A stretch of DNA of 45,015 bases from Frankia sp. AgB32 (lineage in GTDB: Bacteria; Actinomycetota; Actinomycetes; Frankiales; Frankiaceae): the NCBI RefSeq assembly GCF_023243045.1, contig NZ_JALKFX010000040.1:9861-54875 (forward strand). The letters run 5' to 3'. Position numbers and translations under genes: made by a program. Shown here in pieces: positions 19,935 through 29,730 of the stretch. How positions within the stretch are numbered: the stretch's first letter is position 1; each line of letters begins with the position of its first letter. The notes beneath the pieces were generated by a model. It worked only from the letters and a program-made list of their open reading frames with translations. It searched no databases and had not been told where the DNA came from.

Positions 19935-21697
19935 TGGCGATCTCCTCGAGCCCGGCCCGCCGGCCCCCCGGCCGCGGCGTCGGTCCTCGTCGTGGTCCCG
20001 CGCTCGCGGGCGGCACCGGCCTCGCCAGCCGGGCCCGTCGGGCCGACCGGACCACCACCGCGGGGGACACCCCGCCCACGCCGCTGTGGCGACCGGGCCG
20101 GCACCCGGCGGTGTTCGACGAACCGGGGCTGAGCGCGTGCGCCCGACAGATCCGGGAGCCTGTCCACCTGCTGGCGGTTCCCGGGCGCGGGCTGGGTATC
20201 GGCCTCGGCGGCGCGGTCGTGGCGCCGGGCGGCGTCCCGATCCCGCCCAGGGCCGACGGAGCCGGGGCTCGGGTCCTCGGCGTCCTGCCGCCGCTGTACC
20301 CGGAGTGGCTCGGCGACCGCTCGTTCGGCGCGGCGCATGGGGTTCGCTTCCCCTACATCGCCGGTGAGATGGCCACCGGGATCGCCACCACCGAACTGGT
20401 GACCGCCATGGCCCGGGCCGGCATGCTCGGCTTCTTCGGCTCCGGCGGGCTGCCTGTGGCCCGCATCGAGCAGGCCGCGGCCGCCCTCGCCCGGGACCTC
20501 GCCGGCATGCCGAACTGGGGGATGAACCTGCTGCACTCGCCGGGTGACGCGAGCCTGGAGAACGGGACCGCCGAGCTGCTGCTGCGCCACGGGGTCCCGT
20601 GTGTGTCCGCGTCGGCGTTCATGACCCTCACCCCGGCGGTGGTGCGCTGTTCCGCGGCGGGGCTGCGGCGTGGACCCGACGGCGGGATCATCCGTCGGAC
20701 CAGGGTGTTCGCGAAGATCTCCCGGCCGGAGGTCGCCCAGCTGTTCATGTCGCCGCCGCCGGCGCCGCTGCTGCGGACCCTGGTCGAGCACGGTCAGCTG
20801 ACCGCCGAGGAGGCCGAGCTCGCCGCGGGACTGCCGGTCGCCGAGGACATCACCGTCGAGGCCGACAGCGCGGGGCACACCGATGGCCGTCCGCTCACGG
20901 TGCTGCTGCCGTCAGTGCAGGCCACCCGGGACGCGGTGGCCGAGCGGTTCGGGCTGCCCGGCCGGATCCGGGTCGGCGCCGCCGGCGGCCTGGGCACCCC
21001 GCAGGGCGTCGCCGGGGCCTTCGCGCTCGGTGCCGCCTACGTGCTCACCGGTTCGGTGAACCAGGTCAGTGCCGAGTCCGGACAGTCGAGCGCGGCGAAG
21101 GAGATGCTGGCCGGCGCCGACATCGCCGACGTGGCGATGGCGCCCGCGGCGGACATGTTCGAACTCGGCGCCAAGGTCCAGGTGCTGCGCCGGGGCACGA
21201 TGTTCGCCACCCGGGCGGGCGCGCTGTACGAGGCATACCGGCTGCACGACTCGTTCGAACAGATTCCCGGCCGCCAGCGGGCGAAGCTCGAACGCGACGT
21301 GTTCGGGATGGCTCTGCCGGAGGTCTGGCGGCGTACGGCCGAGTACTGGCAGGCCCGCGACCCGGCCCAGCTGCGCCGCGCCGAGCAGAACCCGAAACAC
21401 CGGATGGCCCTGCTGTTCCGCTGGTATCTCGGTAACTCCGGACGATGGGCGCTCGCCGGCGACAGCTCCCGGCGTACCGACTACCAGATCTGGTGCGGAC
21501 CGGCGATGGGAGCGTTCAACCGCTGGGTCGCCGGCAGTTTCCTGGCCGATCCCGCGAACCGCACCGTCGTCCAGATCGCGCTGAACCTGCTGGAAGGCGC
21601 CGCGGTGGCAACCCGTGCGCAGCAGCTGCGCAGCTGTGGACTGCCGATCGCCGCGTCGCGGTTCCCTCCCCGGCGCCTCGCGCCCGCGTCCGGTTGA
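19934..21697 (+). CDS. pfaD: PfaD-type enoyl reductase (PUFA/polyketide)
   Basis: A 587-aa flavin-dependent enoyl reductase of the PfaD/PksE family. A TIM-barrel of the nitronate-monooxygenase type is visible: AMARAGMLGFFGSGGLP, GMPNWGMNLLHSPGD, GAAGGLGTPQGVAGAFALGA and then YVLTGSVNQ. The conserved C-terminal region contains PKHRMALLFRWYLGNS and YQIWCGPAMGAFNRWV. PfaD proteins act in trans on chains held by PfaA-type synthases, reducing enoyl double bonds at chosen cycles. The gene overlaps the reductase stop codon by one base and precedes the synthase gene by 166 bp in the same direction, so it is the likely ER partner of that synthase. The N-terminal 45 residues are low-complexity and probably disordered. 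Confidence 0.93.
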   Translation: MAISSSPARRPPGRGVGPRRGPALAGGTGLASRARRADRTTTAGDTPPTPLWRPGRHPAVFDEPGLSACARQIREPVHLLAVPGRGLGIGLGGAVVAPGGVPIPPRADGAGARVLGVLPPLYPEWLGDRSFGAAHGVRFPYIAGEMATGIATTELVTAMARAGMLGFFGSGGLPVARIEQAAAALARDLAGMPNWGMNLLHSPGDASLENGTAELLLRHGVPCVSASAFMTLTPAVVRCSAAGLRRGPDGGIIRRTRVFAKISRPEVAQLFMSPPPAPLLRTLVEHGQLTAEEAELAAGLPVAEDITVEADSAGHTDGRPLTVLLPSVQATRDAVAERFGLPGRIRVGAAGGLGTPQGVAGAFALGAAYVLTGSVNQVSAESGQSSAAKEMLAGADIADVAMAPAADMFELGAKVQVLRRGTMFATRAGALYEAYRLHDSFEQIPGRQRAKLERDVFGMALPEVWRRTAEYWQARDPAQLRRAEQNPKHRMALLFRWYLGNSGRWALAGDSSRRTDYQIWCGPAMGAFNRWVAGSFLADPANRTVVQIALNLLEGAAVATRAQQLRSCGLPIAASRFPPRRLAPASG

Positions 21698-21863
21698 CCC
21701 CGTCCCGGGCGATCCGCCGCGGCGGGCCCGTTTCCGGCGGATCCGTTTCCGGCTGACCCGTCCCGTAACACCTGATCCGGCCGAACCGCCGGAAACCCGC
21801 ACCAGCCGGCCCGCCCGCCTACCGCCCCGACGGCGGGCCGGTCAGGAGAGGAGCGCAGGAGAC

Positions 21864-24800
21864 ATGGCAACCAGCGACCTCACCAGGACGGCCACCGGTC
21901 CACCGGGAGCGGGTCACCAGCCGCCGATCGCCGTGGTCGGCGTCGGCGCGATCATGCCCGGTTCCGACACGGCGCCGGGGTTCTGGAACTCGATCGTGCG
22001 CGGCGAGGATCTGATCACCGACGTCCCCCGATCGCACTGGCTGCCCGAGGACTACTTCGATCCGGATCCCACCCTGCTGGACAAGACCTACGTGCGCCGA
22101 GGGTCGTTCCTGCCGGTGATCAACTTTGATCCGACCGAGTTCGGCATCCCGCCGGCCGTCATCCCGGCCACCGACACCGCGCAGCTGTTCGCCCTCCAGG
22201 TCGCCGACCAGACGCTGCGCGACGCCCTCGGCGAGCGCTACGAGGAGGCGCCCCGGGACCGGTTCGGCGTCATTCTCGGCAGCGGGAACCTCGAGCTGCT
22301 CAGCGAGATCTACATCCGGCTGGGCCGGCCGATGTGGTACCGGTCCCTGCGCGATCTCGGCTTCTCCCACCAGGATGCGGATCGCATCTGCGAATACCTG
22401 ATGAAGGACTATCCGCGCTGGCAGGAGGCGACCCTGCCCGGCGGCCTGGGGAACATCGTTGCCGGCCGGATCGCCAACCGCCTCGATCTGCACGCGGTGA
22501 ACTACACGGTGGACGCGGCCTGCGCCAGCTCGCTCGCCGCGGTCTCCGCCGCGGTCAACGAACTCGTCCTCGGCCGCGCCGACATGATCATTGCGGGTGG
22601 GGTGGACGCCCTGAACAACCCGTGCACGTTCGTCAGTTTCTGCCGGACACCCGCACTGTCCCGCAGCCAGGACTGCCGGCCCTTCGCCGCGGACGCCGAC
22701 GGCACCCTGCTCGGCGAGGGCGTGGCCATGGTCGCGCTCAAGCGGCTGGCCGACGCCCAGCGTGACCATGACCGGATCTACGCGGTGATCCGCGGCATCG
22801 GCACGTCCTCGGACGGCCAGGGCTCCGCGATCTACGCGCCGACGCCCGGCGGGCAGATCCGGGCGCTGCGCGCGGCCTACGCCGACGCCGGCTACAGCCC
22901 GCGGACCGTCGACCTGGTGGAGGCGCACGGTACCGGCACCGTCGTCGGGGACCGTACCGAGGTCACGGCGTTGACCGAGGTGTTCGGCGCGGCCGGCGGG
23001 GACGACGGCCGCTGGTGCGCGCTGGGCTCGGTGAAGTCGCAGGTCGGCCACACCAAGTCCGCGGCCGGGGCGGCCGGCCTGCTCAAGGCCGTCCTCGCGC
23101 TGCACCATCGCCTCCTGCCACCGACGATCAAGGTCGTGGAGCCGAACCCGGATCTCAACCTCGACACCAGCCCCTTCTACCTGAACACCGCCGGGCGGCC
23201 CTGGGCCGAGCCCGTCGAGCACCCGCGGCGCGGCTCGGTGTCGAGCTTCGGCTTCGGCGGCATCAACTTCCACATCGCCCTCGAGGAGGCACCCGAACCG
23301 CCCCGGTCGCCGAGCCACGCCGAACCTGCCGGGCGGGTGGCCGCTGCGGACGGGAACGCGGTGGCGGGCGGGAAGGCGGTGGCGGGCGGGAAGGCGGTGG
23401 CGGGCGGGAAGGCGGCGGACCGTCCCCGCGCGCCCGGCAGTGAGCTGCTGCTGTTCAGCGGCGACAGCGGCGAGCAGGTCCTGGCCGCGGTCCGCGCCGT
23501 CGACACCGCCCGCAGCTCAGCCAGATCCGCCCATTCCGGCCGGGTCGCCGCCCTGGCCAGAGCCGCGCAGCAGGACTACGACCCGTCCCGGCCCGCCCGG
23601 CTCGCGGTTGCCGCGGCGAGCCTCGACGAGCTCGCCGCCCGGCTCGACCAGGCGGCGAACCTCATCGCCCGCCGTCCCGACACGTCGTTCACCAACCCGG
23701 TCGGGGTGCACTACCAGGTCGACGACCCGCGGGCGCCGGGCGCCGACCGGTCGCCCGCGTTGCTGTTCCCGGGCCAGGGCAGCCAGTACGTGGGTATGGG
23801 CGCCGACGTGGCGATGCGTCATCCGGCGGCCCAGCAGGTGTGGGACCGGCTCGGCGGCCACAGGTTCGGCGCGGGGAGGGACGCACGCAGCATCCACGCG
23901 ATGGTGTTTCCCCCGCCGGCGTTCACCGCCGCCCAGCAGGCCGCCCAGCAGGCCGCGTTGACAGCGTCCGAATGGGCTCAGCCGGCGCTCGCGGTCCATT
24001 CCCTGGCCCTGCTGGCCACCCTCGACGACCTCGGCGTGCGCCCCCGCGCGGTCGCCGGGCACAGCTTCGGTGAGCTGACCGCGCTGTGTGCCGCGGGCAG
24101 CATCGCACCTGATGACCTTGTCCTGCTGGCCCGCCGCCGTGGCGAACTCGTCCGCGGCGCCGCCGACACCAGCCCCGGGCGGATGCTCGCGGTCAGCGCG
24201 GGAGCCCCGGACGTCGGTGCCGCGCTCGGCGAGGAGTCGAACGGCGCGGGCCGCGCGGTGTGGGTGACCAACCTGAACGCGCCGCGCCAGACCGTCCTGT
24301 CCGGTACCCCGGAGGGGTTGGCGGCCGCGCAGGGCCGTCTCACCGCCGCCGGCCTCACCTCCCGCTGGCTGGAGACCTCCACCGGATTCCACTGTCCGCT
24401 CGTCGCCGATGCGCGGGAACCGCTGCGTCGTTTCGTGGCCGGCATCGAGATCCGTCCGCCACGCCACGCCGTCTACGCGGGCGCCAACGGCCAGCCCTAT
24501 CCGACCGATCCGGACGCCATCCGGGACCGGATCGTCGATCAGCTCACCACACCGGTCCGCTTCATCGACCAGATCGAGCGCATGTACGCCGACGGGGTGC
24601 GGACCTTCGTCGAGGTCGGTCCTGGTGGGGCGCTGACCGGCCTGGTCGACCAGATCCTCGACGGCCGTGACCACCTCGCCGCCAGTCTGGACCGGCGCGG
24701 CCAGGACGGCGACGCGATCCTGACCTCGGCGCTCGGGCGGCTCGCCGTCCACGGTGTCCCCCTCGACCTCAGCCGGTTCTGGGCGGCGCGACCGGAGCCC

Positions 24801-27800
24801 AGGCCGCGGAAGCTGGTGATGAGCGTGCCCATCGACGGATCGAACTACGGTCGGTATTATCCGGCGCCCGAACTGCTCGACGGCCCGGCCGAGTACGAGA
24901 TGTCCGACGCGCCCTCCTCGAACGGCTATGTCTGGGCCGAACCCGCGTCCGGGAACGGCCAGCCGCACGATCCGCCAGCCGCAGGCCCCGGCAGCCAGGC
25001 CAGGAGCGGGTCGAACGGCCAGGTGACGGCGCCCGCCGGCCGGCCGGCCCCGGCGGACACCCCGCCTCCGCCGGCCGTCCCGTCCGTCTCGGTTGGACCG
25101 TCCGTCTCGGCTGGACCGGCTGGACCGGCTGGACCGGCCGAGTCCGGGATCGCGGGTGGCGCGGGCGAAGCGATGCCGCCTCCCGCAGCCGACCGGTCGG
25201 TGCCCGGGGAGTTCGTCCTGCCCCCGGCGCCCACCACCGGTGTGGCGGAGCACGAGGCGGGTGGCGGCGAGCACGCGATGATCGTCACCGCGCCGCCGGC
25301 CTCGCCGGGGGAGGTTCTGGGGGCGCACGTGGCCGCGCCCGGCGGCCGGGTGGGATGGATGTCCGCGCTCGAGGCCGCCCACCGGCAGACCACCGAGGCA
25401 CACGTCGTCTTCCAGCAGCTCCTGACCGAAGCGCATCTGGAGTTCCTGCGGATGTCCGGTGCGGTGTGTTCGGGACTGGCTGGGATGCCCCCGGAGGACA
25501 CCGGCTACCACCAGGAGCCCCTGGCGTCGCGGGACATCGCGTCCGTGGGCGGTCCGCCCGCGGCGGTGGACAGCCGCGAGCCGCGTGCCGGGACCGCCCA
25601 GCAGCCGGTGGCCCTGACCGACGACCAGCTCGGGCCTGCTCCGGTCACCGCCACCGCACCCGCCCCGGTTGCCGTCACCGCCACGGCACCTGTTCCCGTC
25701 ACCGACGCCGCCACCGCACCTGCTCCGGTCGCTGAGTCCGGGACGGACACCGCACCCGGGGCGGGCGCGGCACCGGAACCGGCCCCCGCCCTCGGCGGGG
25801 TGGACGTTGCCCAGATCGAGGACCTCCTGCTCACGGTCGTGGCGGAACGCACCGGTTACCCGCGGGAGGTGCTGACGACGGACATGGAGCTCGAAAGCGA
25901 TCTCGGTATCGACTCGCTCAAGAAGGTGGAGATCCTCTCCGCGCTGCGCCAGCAGGTGGGAGACACGGCCGTGGAGGTCAGCGAGGCCGACGGGATCGCC
26001 GAGCTGGCCGCCATGCGGACCCTCGGCGAGGTGGTCGAGCTGATCCGCCAGCGCCTGGATCCCACCGGCGACGGCGATCCCAGCGATCAGGCCGGCGGAC
26101 CCGGGACGGCCGGTGGTGCCCCCTTTCGAGCCGGCACCGACTCCGACGTCCGACCCGTCACCGACAACCCGGCCGGCGCCGCGCCCGCCCGGTCCCGGGG
26201 CGTCGGTGACGGCAACCGAACCGGCGCCAGCGAGCCGCCGCTGAGCAGGTACGTCCCTGCGCTTGCGGCCGTGGCGGCACCCGGCCTGGCCCTGCCGGGG
26301 CTGGGTGCCGGGTGCCTGGCCGTCGTCGACGGGGGCAGCGGGATCGGGCAGCCACTGGTGGACGAACTCGCGCGGCACGCAATCGCGGCCGAGGTGGCCA
26401 CGGCCGACGCCGCCATGACCGACGCCGCCACGGCCGGGGCGGTCGTCCTGCTTGCCGGCCTGGCCGAGGTCGACGCCGTCGACACCATGCTCGACCTGCA
26501 ACGCGACGGGTTCCGCTGGGCGCGTGCGGCAGCCCGGTCCGGCCCTCGCCTGTTCGTCACCGTGCAGGACACGGGGGGAGACTTCGGACTCGGTGGCCGG
26601 CAGGGCGATCGTGCCTGGCTGGGCGGCTTCACCGCGCTGGCCGCCACGGCGGCCGCGGAATGGCCCGCCGCGGCGGTGAAAGCGATCGACTGCGCACGGG
26701 CAGGTCGCGGACCTGCGCAGATCGCGGCCGCCCTTGCGACGGAGCTACGTCATGGCGGCGCGGCTGCGATCGTCGCCCTGCGCGCCGACGGAGGACGGTT
26801 CGTCCCCCGGGTGGAACCGGCGCCGCCCATCTCCGACGCCGTGGCTGCCACCGGCCCCGGGACGGCGGACACCCCGGGGAACGTCGAGGGCCCGGCACCG
26901 GCGATCGGAACGGACTCCGTGCTCGTCGTCACCGGCGGTGGGCGCGGGGTGACCGCCACGGCCGTGATCGAGCTGGCCCGCCGCTGCCGGCCGAGGCTGG
27001 TGCTGCTGGGCCGGACGCCGCTCGTGGACGAACCACCCGGTCTCGCTGCGGCCACGGACGAAGCGGGGCTCGTCCAGCTGCTCGCCGAACTGCGTGGCAC
27101 CAGCGGGGGGCCCGCACGGCTGCGCGGGCAGGCACGGGAGATCCTCGCGGTCCGCGAGGTGCGGGCGACCCTGGCCGAGCTGACGGCCCTCGGCATCCCG
27201 GTCCGGTATGAGCCGGTCGACGTGCGCGACGCCGCCGCGGTCAGGTCGGTCCTCGACGAGGTGCGGCGCGCCTGGGGACCGGTCACCGGCGTCGTCCACG
27301 GTGCGGGCGCGCTTGCCGACAAACTGATCGTGGACAAGGCCGATGACGCCTTCGCCCGGGTCTTCGACACGAAGGTGCGCGGCCTGCGCAACGTGCTCGC
27401 CGCGCTCGCCGGTGCACCACCGGCGCTGTTGTGCCTGTTCACCTCGATCGCCGGCTGGTTCGGCAACGCCGGGCAGAGCGACTACGCGATGGCCAACGCC
27501 ACGCTCGACCAGGTCGCCTCCGCCTACCAGGCCGCCCATCCGGACTGCCGGGTCCGTTCGATCGCCTGGGGTCCGTGGGCCGGTGGGATGGTCGGACCGC
27601 TGCTCGCCGAGGTCTTCGAGCAGCGGGGGATCACCCCGATTCCGCTCGGGCTCGGAGCGGCGGCGTTCGCCGACGAGGTGGCGGCCGGGCCGGCCGACCG
27701 GGACGACGCGCCGCAGTCCGCGCGGGTGCTGATAGCCGGCCCGGGGACGGATGTGTGCCGCGGGGCGGATGCGTCTGCCGGGGAGGAGCCCACGGGTGCG

Positions 27801-28700
27801 CGCCCGCTCGGGCAGCTGACCGTGCACGTCCGGTCCCAGCCGTGGCTGGCGGACCACAGCCCGGCGGGGACGGCCGTGCTGCCGCTCGCGATGGCGCTGG
27901 ACTGGCTCGCCCGCGGCGCGGAGTCCTACCTCGGCGCGCACCCCGGTCGGGACGCAACCGGGCGGGAGGACGGACTGGTGCTGTGGGACCTGCGTGTCCT
28001 GCGCAAGATCGCACTGCCCGAGCTGGCCGGGGATGGCCACCGATTCCTGGTCAGGGGCGCGGCCGCGGGGCCCACGGGCGGCGAGCCGACCGAGCTGCGC
28101 CTGCGCCTCGAAGGCGCCGATGGCGTCCCGTACTACAGCGCGCGGCTGTGCCTGGACGACGCCCGCCCGCGCACGGCCGCCGACTGGCCGACGCCGACCG
28201 GGCTGGTCGAGCGGCCCGAGGAGGCGGCGAGGTACCGGGAGCGGATCTACGGTGTGGGCGCCCTGTTCCACGGCCCGCGGTTCCGCGCGATCAGCTGGCT
28301 GCGGGGGATGGCGCCCGACGGCGCCGAAGGGACCATCGTGGGCGTGGACGCGCTGGCCTGGGGCGGCGGCGACTGGTACTTCGACGTCGCCGCGCTCGAC
28401 GGCGGCATGCAGCTCGCCGGGCTGTGGGCATGGCGGGCACTGGGCGGCGCGATACCTGTCGCGGTGCGGGAGTGCCGGATCCACCGACCCGGCCTGCTGC
28501 CCGGCCCGGCGCGGGGGGTGGTGCACGCCCGCGGGATCAACGGCGTCCATGCCAGCTGCGACGTCGCCGTCCTCGACGGCGGGATGACCGACGCCGGGGT
28601 GACCGACGCCGGGAGGAGCGTCAGCGGCGAACGGCCCAGGATCGAACTGCTCGGGGTGGAGCTGGTGCTGCGCCCGGACCGGCTGGACCGTCCGCATTGA
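21864..28700 (+). CDS. PfaA-like type I iterative synthase: KS-AT-ACP-KR-DH
   Basis: A 2278-aa synthase with an AGGAGAGGAG leader before ATG 21864. KS is about 22-475 (C220 in VDAACASSLAAV, EAHGTGT, GHTKSAAG). AT is about 633-960 (FPGQGSQYVGMG, S734 in GHSFGEL, the PUFA-synthase form). A long Pro/Ala/Gly linker precedes the single ACP (1313-1397, S1351 in LGIDSLKKVE). A KR-type structural subdomain (about 1470-1650) and a catalytic KR (1686-1912, VTGGGRGV, Y1874 in QSDYAMAN) follow. The C-terminal hotdog DH has H1998 in ADHSPAG and D2179 in ALDGGMQ. It would condense malonyl units iteratively, with reduction and dehydration in place and enoyl reduction by the PfaD protein. One ACP, instead of the tandem ACPs of PUFA synthases, is notable. 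An IS element follows the stop directly. Confidence 0.93.
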   Translation: MATSDLTRTATGPPGAGHQPPIAVVGVGAIMPGSDTAPGFWNSIVRGEDLITDVPRSHWLPEDYFDPDPTLLDKTYVRRGSFLPVINFDPTEFGIPPAVIPATDTAQLFALQVADQTLRDALGERYEEAPRDRFGVILGSGNLELLSEIYIRLGRPMWYRSLRDLGFSHQDADRICEYLMKDYPRWQEATLPGGLGNIVAGRIANRLDLHAVNYTVDAACASSLAAVSAAVNELVLGRADMIIAGGVDALNNPCTFVSFCRTPALSRSQDCRPFAADADGTLLGEGVAMVALKRLADAQRDHDRIYAVIRGIGTSSDGQGSAIYAPTPGGQIRALRAAYADAGYSPRTVDLVEAHGTGTVVGDRTEVTALTEVFGAAGGDDGRWCALGSVKSQVGHTKSAAGAAGLLKAVLALHHRLLPPTIKVVEPNPDLNLDTSPFYLNTAGRPWAEPVEHPRRGSVSSFGFGGINFHIALEEAPEPPRSPSHAEPAGRVAAADGNAVAGGKAVAGGKAVAGGKAADRPRAPGSELLLFSGDSGEQVLAAVRAVDTARSSARSAHSGRVAALARAAQQDYDPSRPARLAVAAASLDELAARLDQAANLIARRPDTSFTNPVGVHYQVDDPRAPGADRSPALLFPGQGSQYVGMGADVAMRHPAAQQVWDRLGGHRFGAGRDARSIHAMVFPPPAFTAAQQAAQQAALTASEWAQPALAVHSLALLATLDDLGVRPRAVAGHSFGELTALCAAGSIAPDDLVLLARRRGELVRGAADTSPGRMLAVSAGAPDVGAALGEESNGAGRAVWVTNLNAPRQTVLSGTPEGLAAAQGRLTAAGLTSRWLETSTGFHCPLVADAREPLRRFVAGIEIRPPRHAVYAGANGQPYPTDPDAIRDRIVDQLTTPVRFIDQIERMYADGVRTFVEVGPGGALTGLVDQILDGRDHLAASLDRRGQDGDAILTSALGRLAVHGVPLDLSRFWAARPEPRPRKLVMSVPIDGSNYGRYYPAPELLDGPAEYEMSDAPSSNGYVWAEPASGNGQPHDPPAAGPGSQARSGSNGQVTAPAGRPAPADTPPPPAVPSVSVGPSVSAGPAGPAGPAESGIAGGAGEAMPPPAADRSVPGEFVLPPAPTTGVAEHEAGGGEHAMIVTAPPASPGEVLGAHVAAPGGRVGWMSALEAAHRQTTEAHVVFQQLLTEAHLEFLRMSGAVCSGLAGMPPEDTGYHQEPLASRDIASVGGPPAAVDSREPRAGTAQQPVALTDDQLGPAPVTATAPAPVAVTATAPVPVTDAATAPAPVAESGTDTAPGAGAAPEPAPALGGVDVAQIEDLLLTVVAERTGYPREVLTTDMELESDLGIDSLKKVEILSALRQQVGDTAVEVSEADGIAELAAMRTLGEVVELIRQRLDPTGDGDPSDQAGGPGTAGGAPFRAGTDSDVRPVTDNPAGAAPARSRGVGDGNRTGASEPPLSRYVPALAAVAAPGLALPGLGAGCLAVVDGGSGIGQPLVDELARHAIAAEVATADAAMTDAATAGAVVLLAGLAEVDAVDTMLDLQRDGFRWARAAARSGPRLFVTVQDTGGDFGLGGRQGDRAWLGGFTALAATAAAEWPAAAVKAIDCARAGRGPAQIAAALATELRHGGAAAIVALRADGGRFVPRVEPAPPISDAVAATGPGTADTPGNVEGPAPAIGTDSVLVVTGGGRGVTATAVIELARRCRPRLVLLGRTPLVDEPPGLAAATDEAGLVQLLAELRGTSGGPARLRGQAREILAVREVRATLAELTALGIPVRYEPVDVRDAAAVRSVLDEVRRAWGPVTGVVHGAGALADKLIVDKADDAFARVFDTKVRGLRNVLAALAGAPPALLCLFTSIAGWFGNAGQSDYAMANATLDQVASAYQAAHPDCRVRSIAWGPWAGGMVGPLLAEVFEQRGITPIPLGLGAAAFADEVAAGPADRDDAPQSARVLIAGPGTDVCRGADASAGEEPTGARPLGQLTVHVRSQPWLADHSPAGTAVLPLAMALDWLARGAESYLGAHPGRDATGREDGLVLWDLRVLRKIALPELAGDGHRFLVRGAAAGPTGGEPTELRLRLEGADGVPYYSARLCLDDARPRTAADWPTPTGLVERPEEAARYRERIYGVGALFHGPRFRAISWLRGMAPDGAEGTIVGVDALAWGGGDWYFDVAALDGGMQLAGLWAWRALGGAIPVAVRECRIHRPGLLPGPARGVVHARGINGVHASCDVAVLDGGMTDAGVTDAGRSVSGERPRIELLGVELVLRPDRLDRPH
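23358..23411 (+). repeat. Three tandem 18-bp repeats in the KS-AT linker
   Basis: GCGGTGGCGGGCGGGAAG is repeated three times, encoding Ala-Val-Ala-Gly-Gly-Lys three times in the linker between the KS and AT domains. The length is a multiple of three, so copy number can change without a frameshift. Such repeats make linker length variable between strains. Confidence 0.9.
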
Positions 28701-28706
28701 CGTCCT

Positions 28707-28726
28707 CCCCCGCGTGAACGCGGGGG
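28707..28726. promoter_or_regulatory. Right-end hairpin of the tnpB element
   Basis: Perfect 8-bp stem CCCCCGCG/CGCGGGGG with a TGAA loop, just past the 3' end of tnpB. In active IS605-type elements this end also supplies the omega RNA scaffold that guides TnpB. It could also terminate transcription of the synthase operon. Confidence 0.7.
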
Positions 28727-28736
28727 ATTCCAACTC

Positions 28737-29673
28737 CTACACACCCACCAAGGGAGGTGCGTAGTGTTGAGGTTCGCGGTTCACCGGCACCGGCAGTCCG
28801 GCGCCTCCCCGCGCAGTCACGGCCTGTCCGGCCGCGATGTTCATAGCTGCGTTCACGTCAGCGTTGGCCGTGTGTCCGCAGGCGACGCACCGGAATCGCG
28901 CTTGGCTCTCACGCGATCCGGCGGCCACATGCCCGCAGGCCGAGCAACGCTGACTCGTAAAAGCGGCCGGGATTCTCTCGACCCGGCCAGGGGCCTTCTG
29001 TTCCAACCGCTGGACGAGCAGGCCCCAGCCGGCGGCGAGGATGACCCGGTTCAGCCCGGCCTTTTGCCGTACGTTCCGGCCCGGCTCGGCGATTGTGCCT
29101 CGCGCCGACCGGGTCATGTTCGTGATCCGCAGGTCTTCGACGCGGATCACGTCGTATTGCCGGGCGAGGTCGGTGCTGGTCTTCTCGATCCAGTCCTTCC
29201 GCCGGTCGCCTTCCCGGGCTTTCACCCGAGCGATCCGAACCGTCAGCTGGGCCCGCCGGTTACTGCCCCGCTTGGCGCGGGCGAGCCGGCGTTGCAACCG
29301 GACCCAGCCGACTTTCGGGATGCGGACTTCGGACCAGCGACGGTTGATCTGCCGGACGTCCCGAGGGTTTCACCGCAACGATCCGGAACCCGGGCTTCCG
29401 GTGGGAACCCCGGAAAAAGTTCGCCATGGCAGTGGAGAAATCCCGCAGGGCCTGCTGCTGCACGATGATGCTGCCCGCTGCAAGCCAGTCGAACTCTCGG
29501 CGGGCTTCGGTCACCTGCCGGTTCTGCTCGGCATAGCCGGGCGCCGGACCGCGCCGAGGTTTCCACCAGGATCGCTGTTCCACGGCAAGGTTCCACACAT
29601 AGCGTGCGTGCCCGCAATGCTCGGCCATCATCGCCGCCTGATCGGCGGTCGGATAGAGCCGGTAGCGGGGCAT
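28737..29673 (-). pseudogene. tnpB: TnpB nuclease gene with frameshift and internal deletion
   Basis: The N-terminal part starts at 29673 (MPRYRLYPTADQAAMMAEHC) and reads in one frame to VKPSG. The frame then changes at about 29361-29370: after one extra base the text continues RDVRQINRRWSEVRIPKVGW. This runs directly into LQRRLARAKRGSNRRAQ, which in intact TnpB comes some 80-100 residues later. The first RuvC segment, with its catalytic Asp, is therefore missing. The later RuvC Glu (RVEDLRITNM), the four-Cys zinc finger (CSACGH and CVACGH) and the last RuvC Asp (NADVNAAMN) remain. The C-terminal open frame alone starts at 29297. The product should have no RNA-guided nuclease activity. Confidence 0.85.
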
Positions 29674-29730
29674 GCACCCTATTCTAGGGAAGGGATATCT
29701 ACCAGTGGACAATGTGAGGCGCTGTTTCCT

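Noticed and set aside
23517-26501. 994-codon minus-strand frame inside the PKS gene
   Set aside because: The plus-strand PKS has all catalytic motifs; the minus-strand text is Gly/Arg-rich without motifs.
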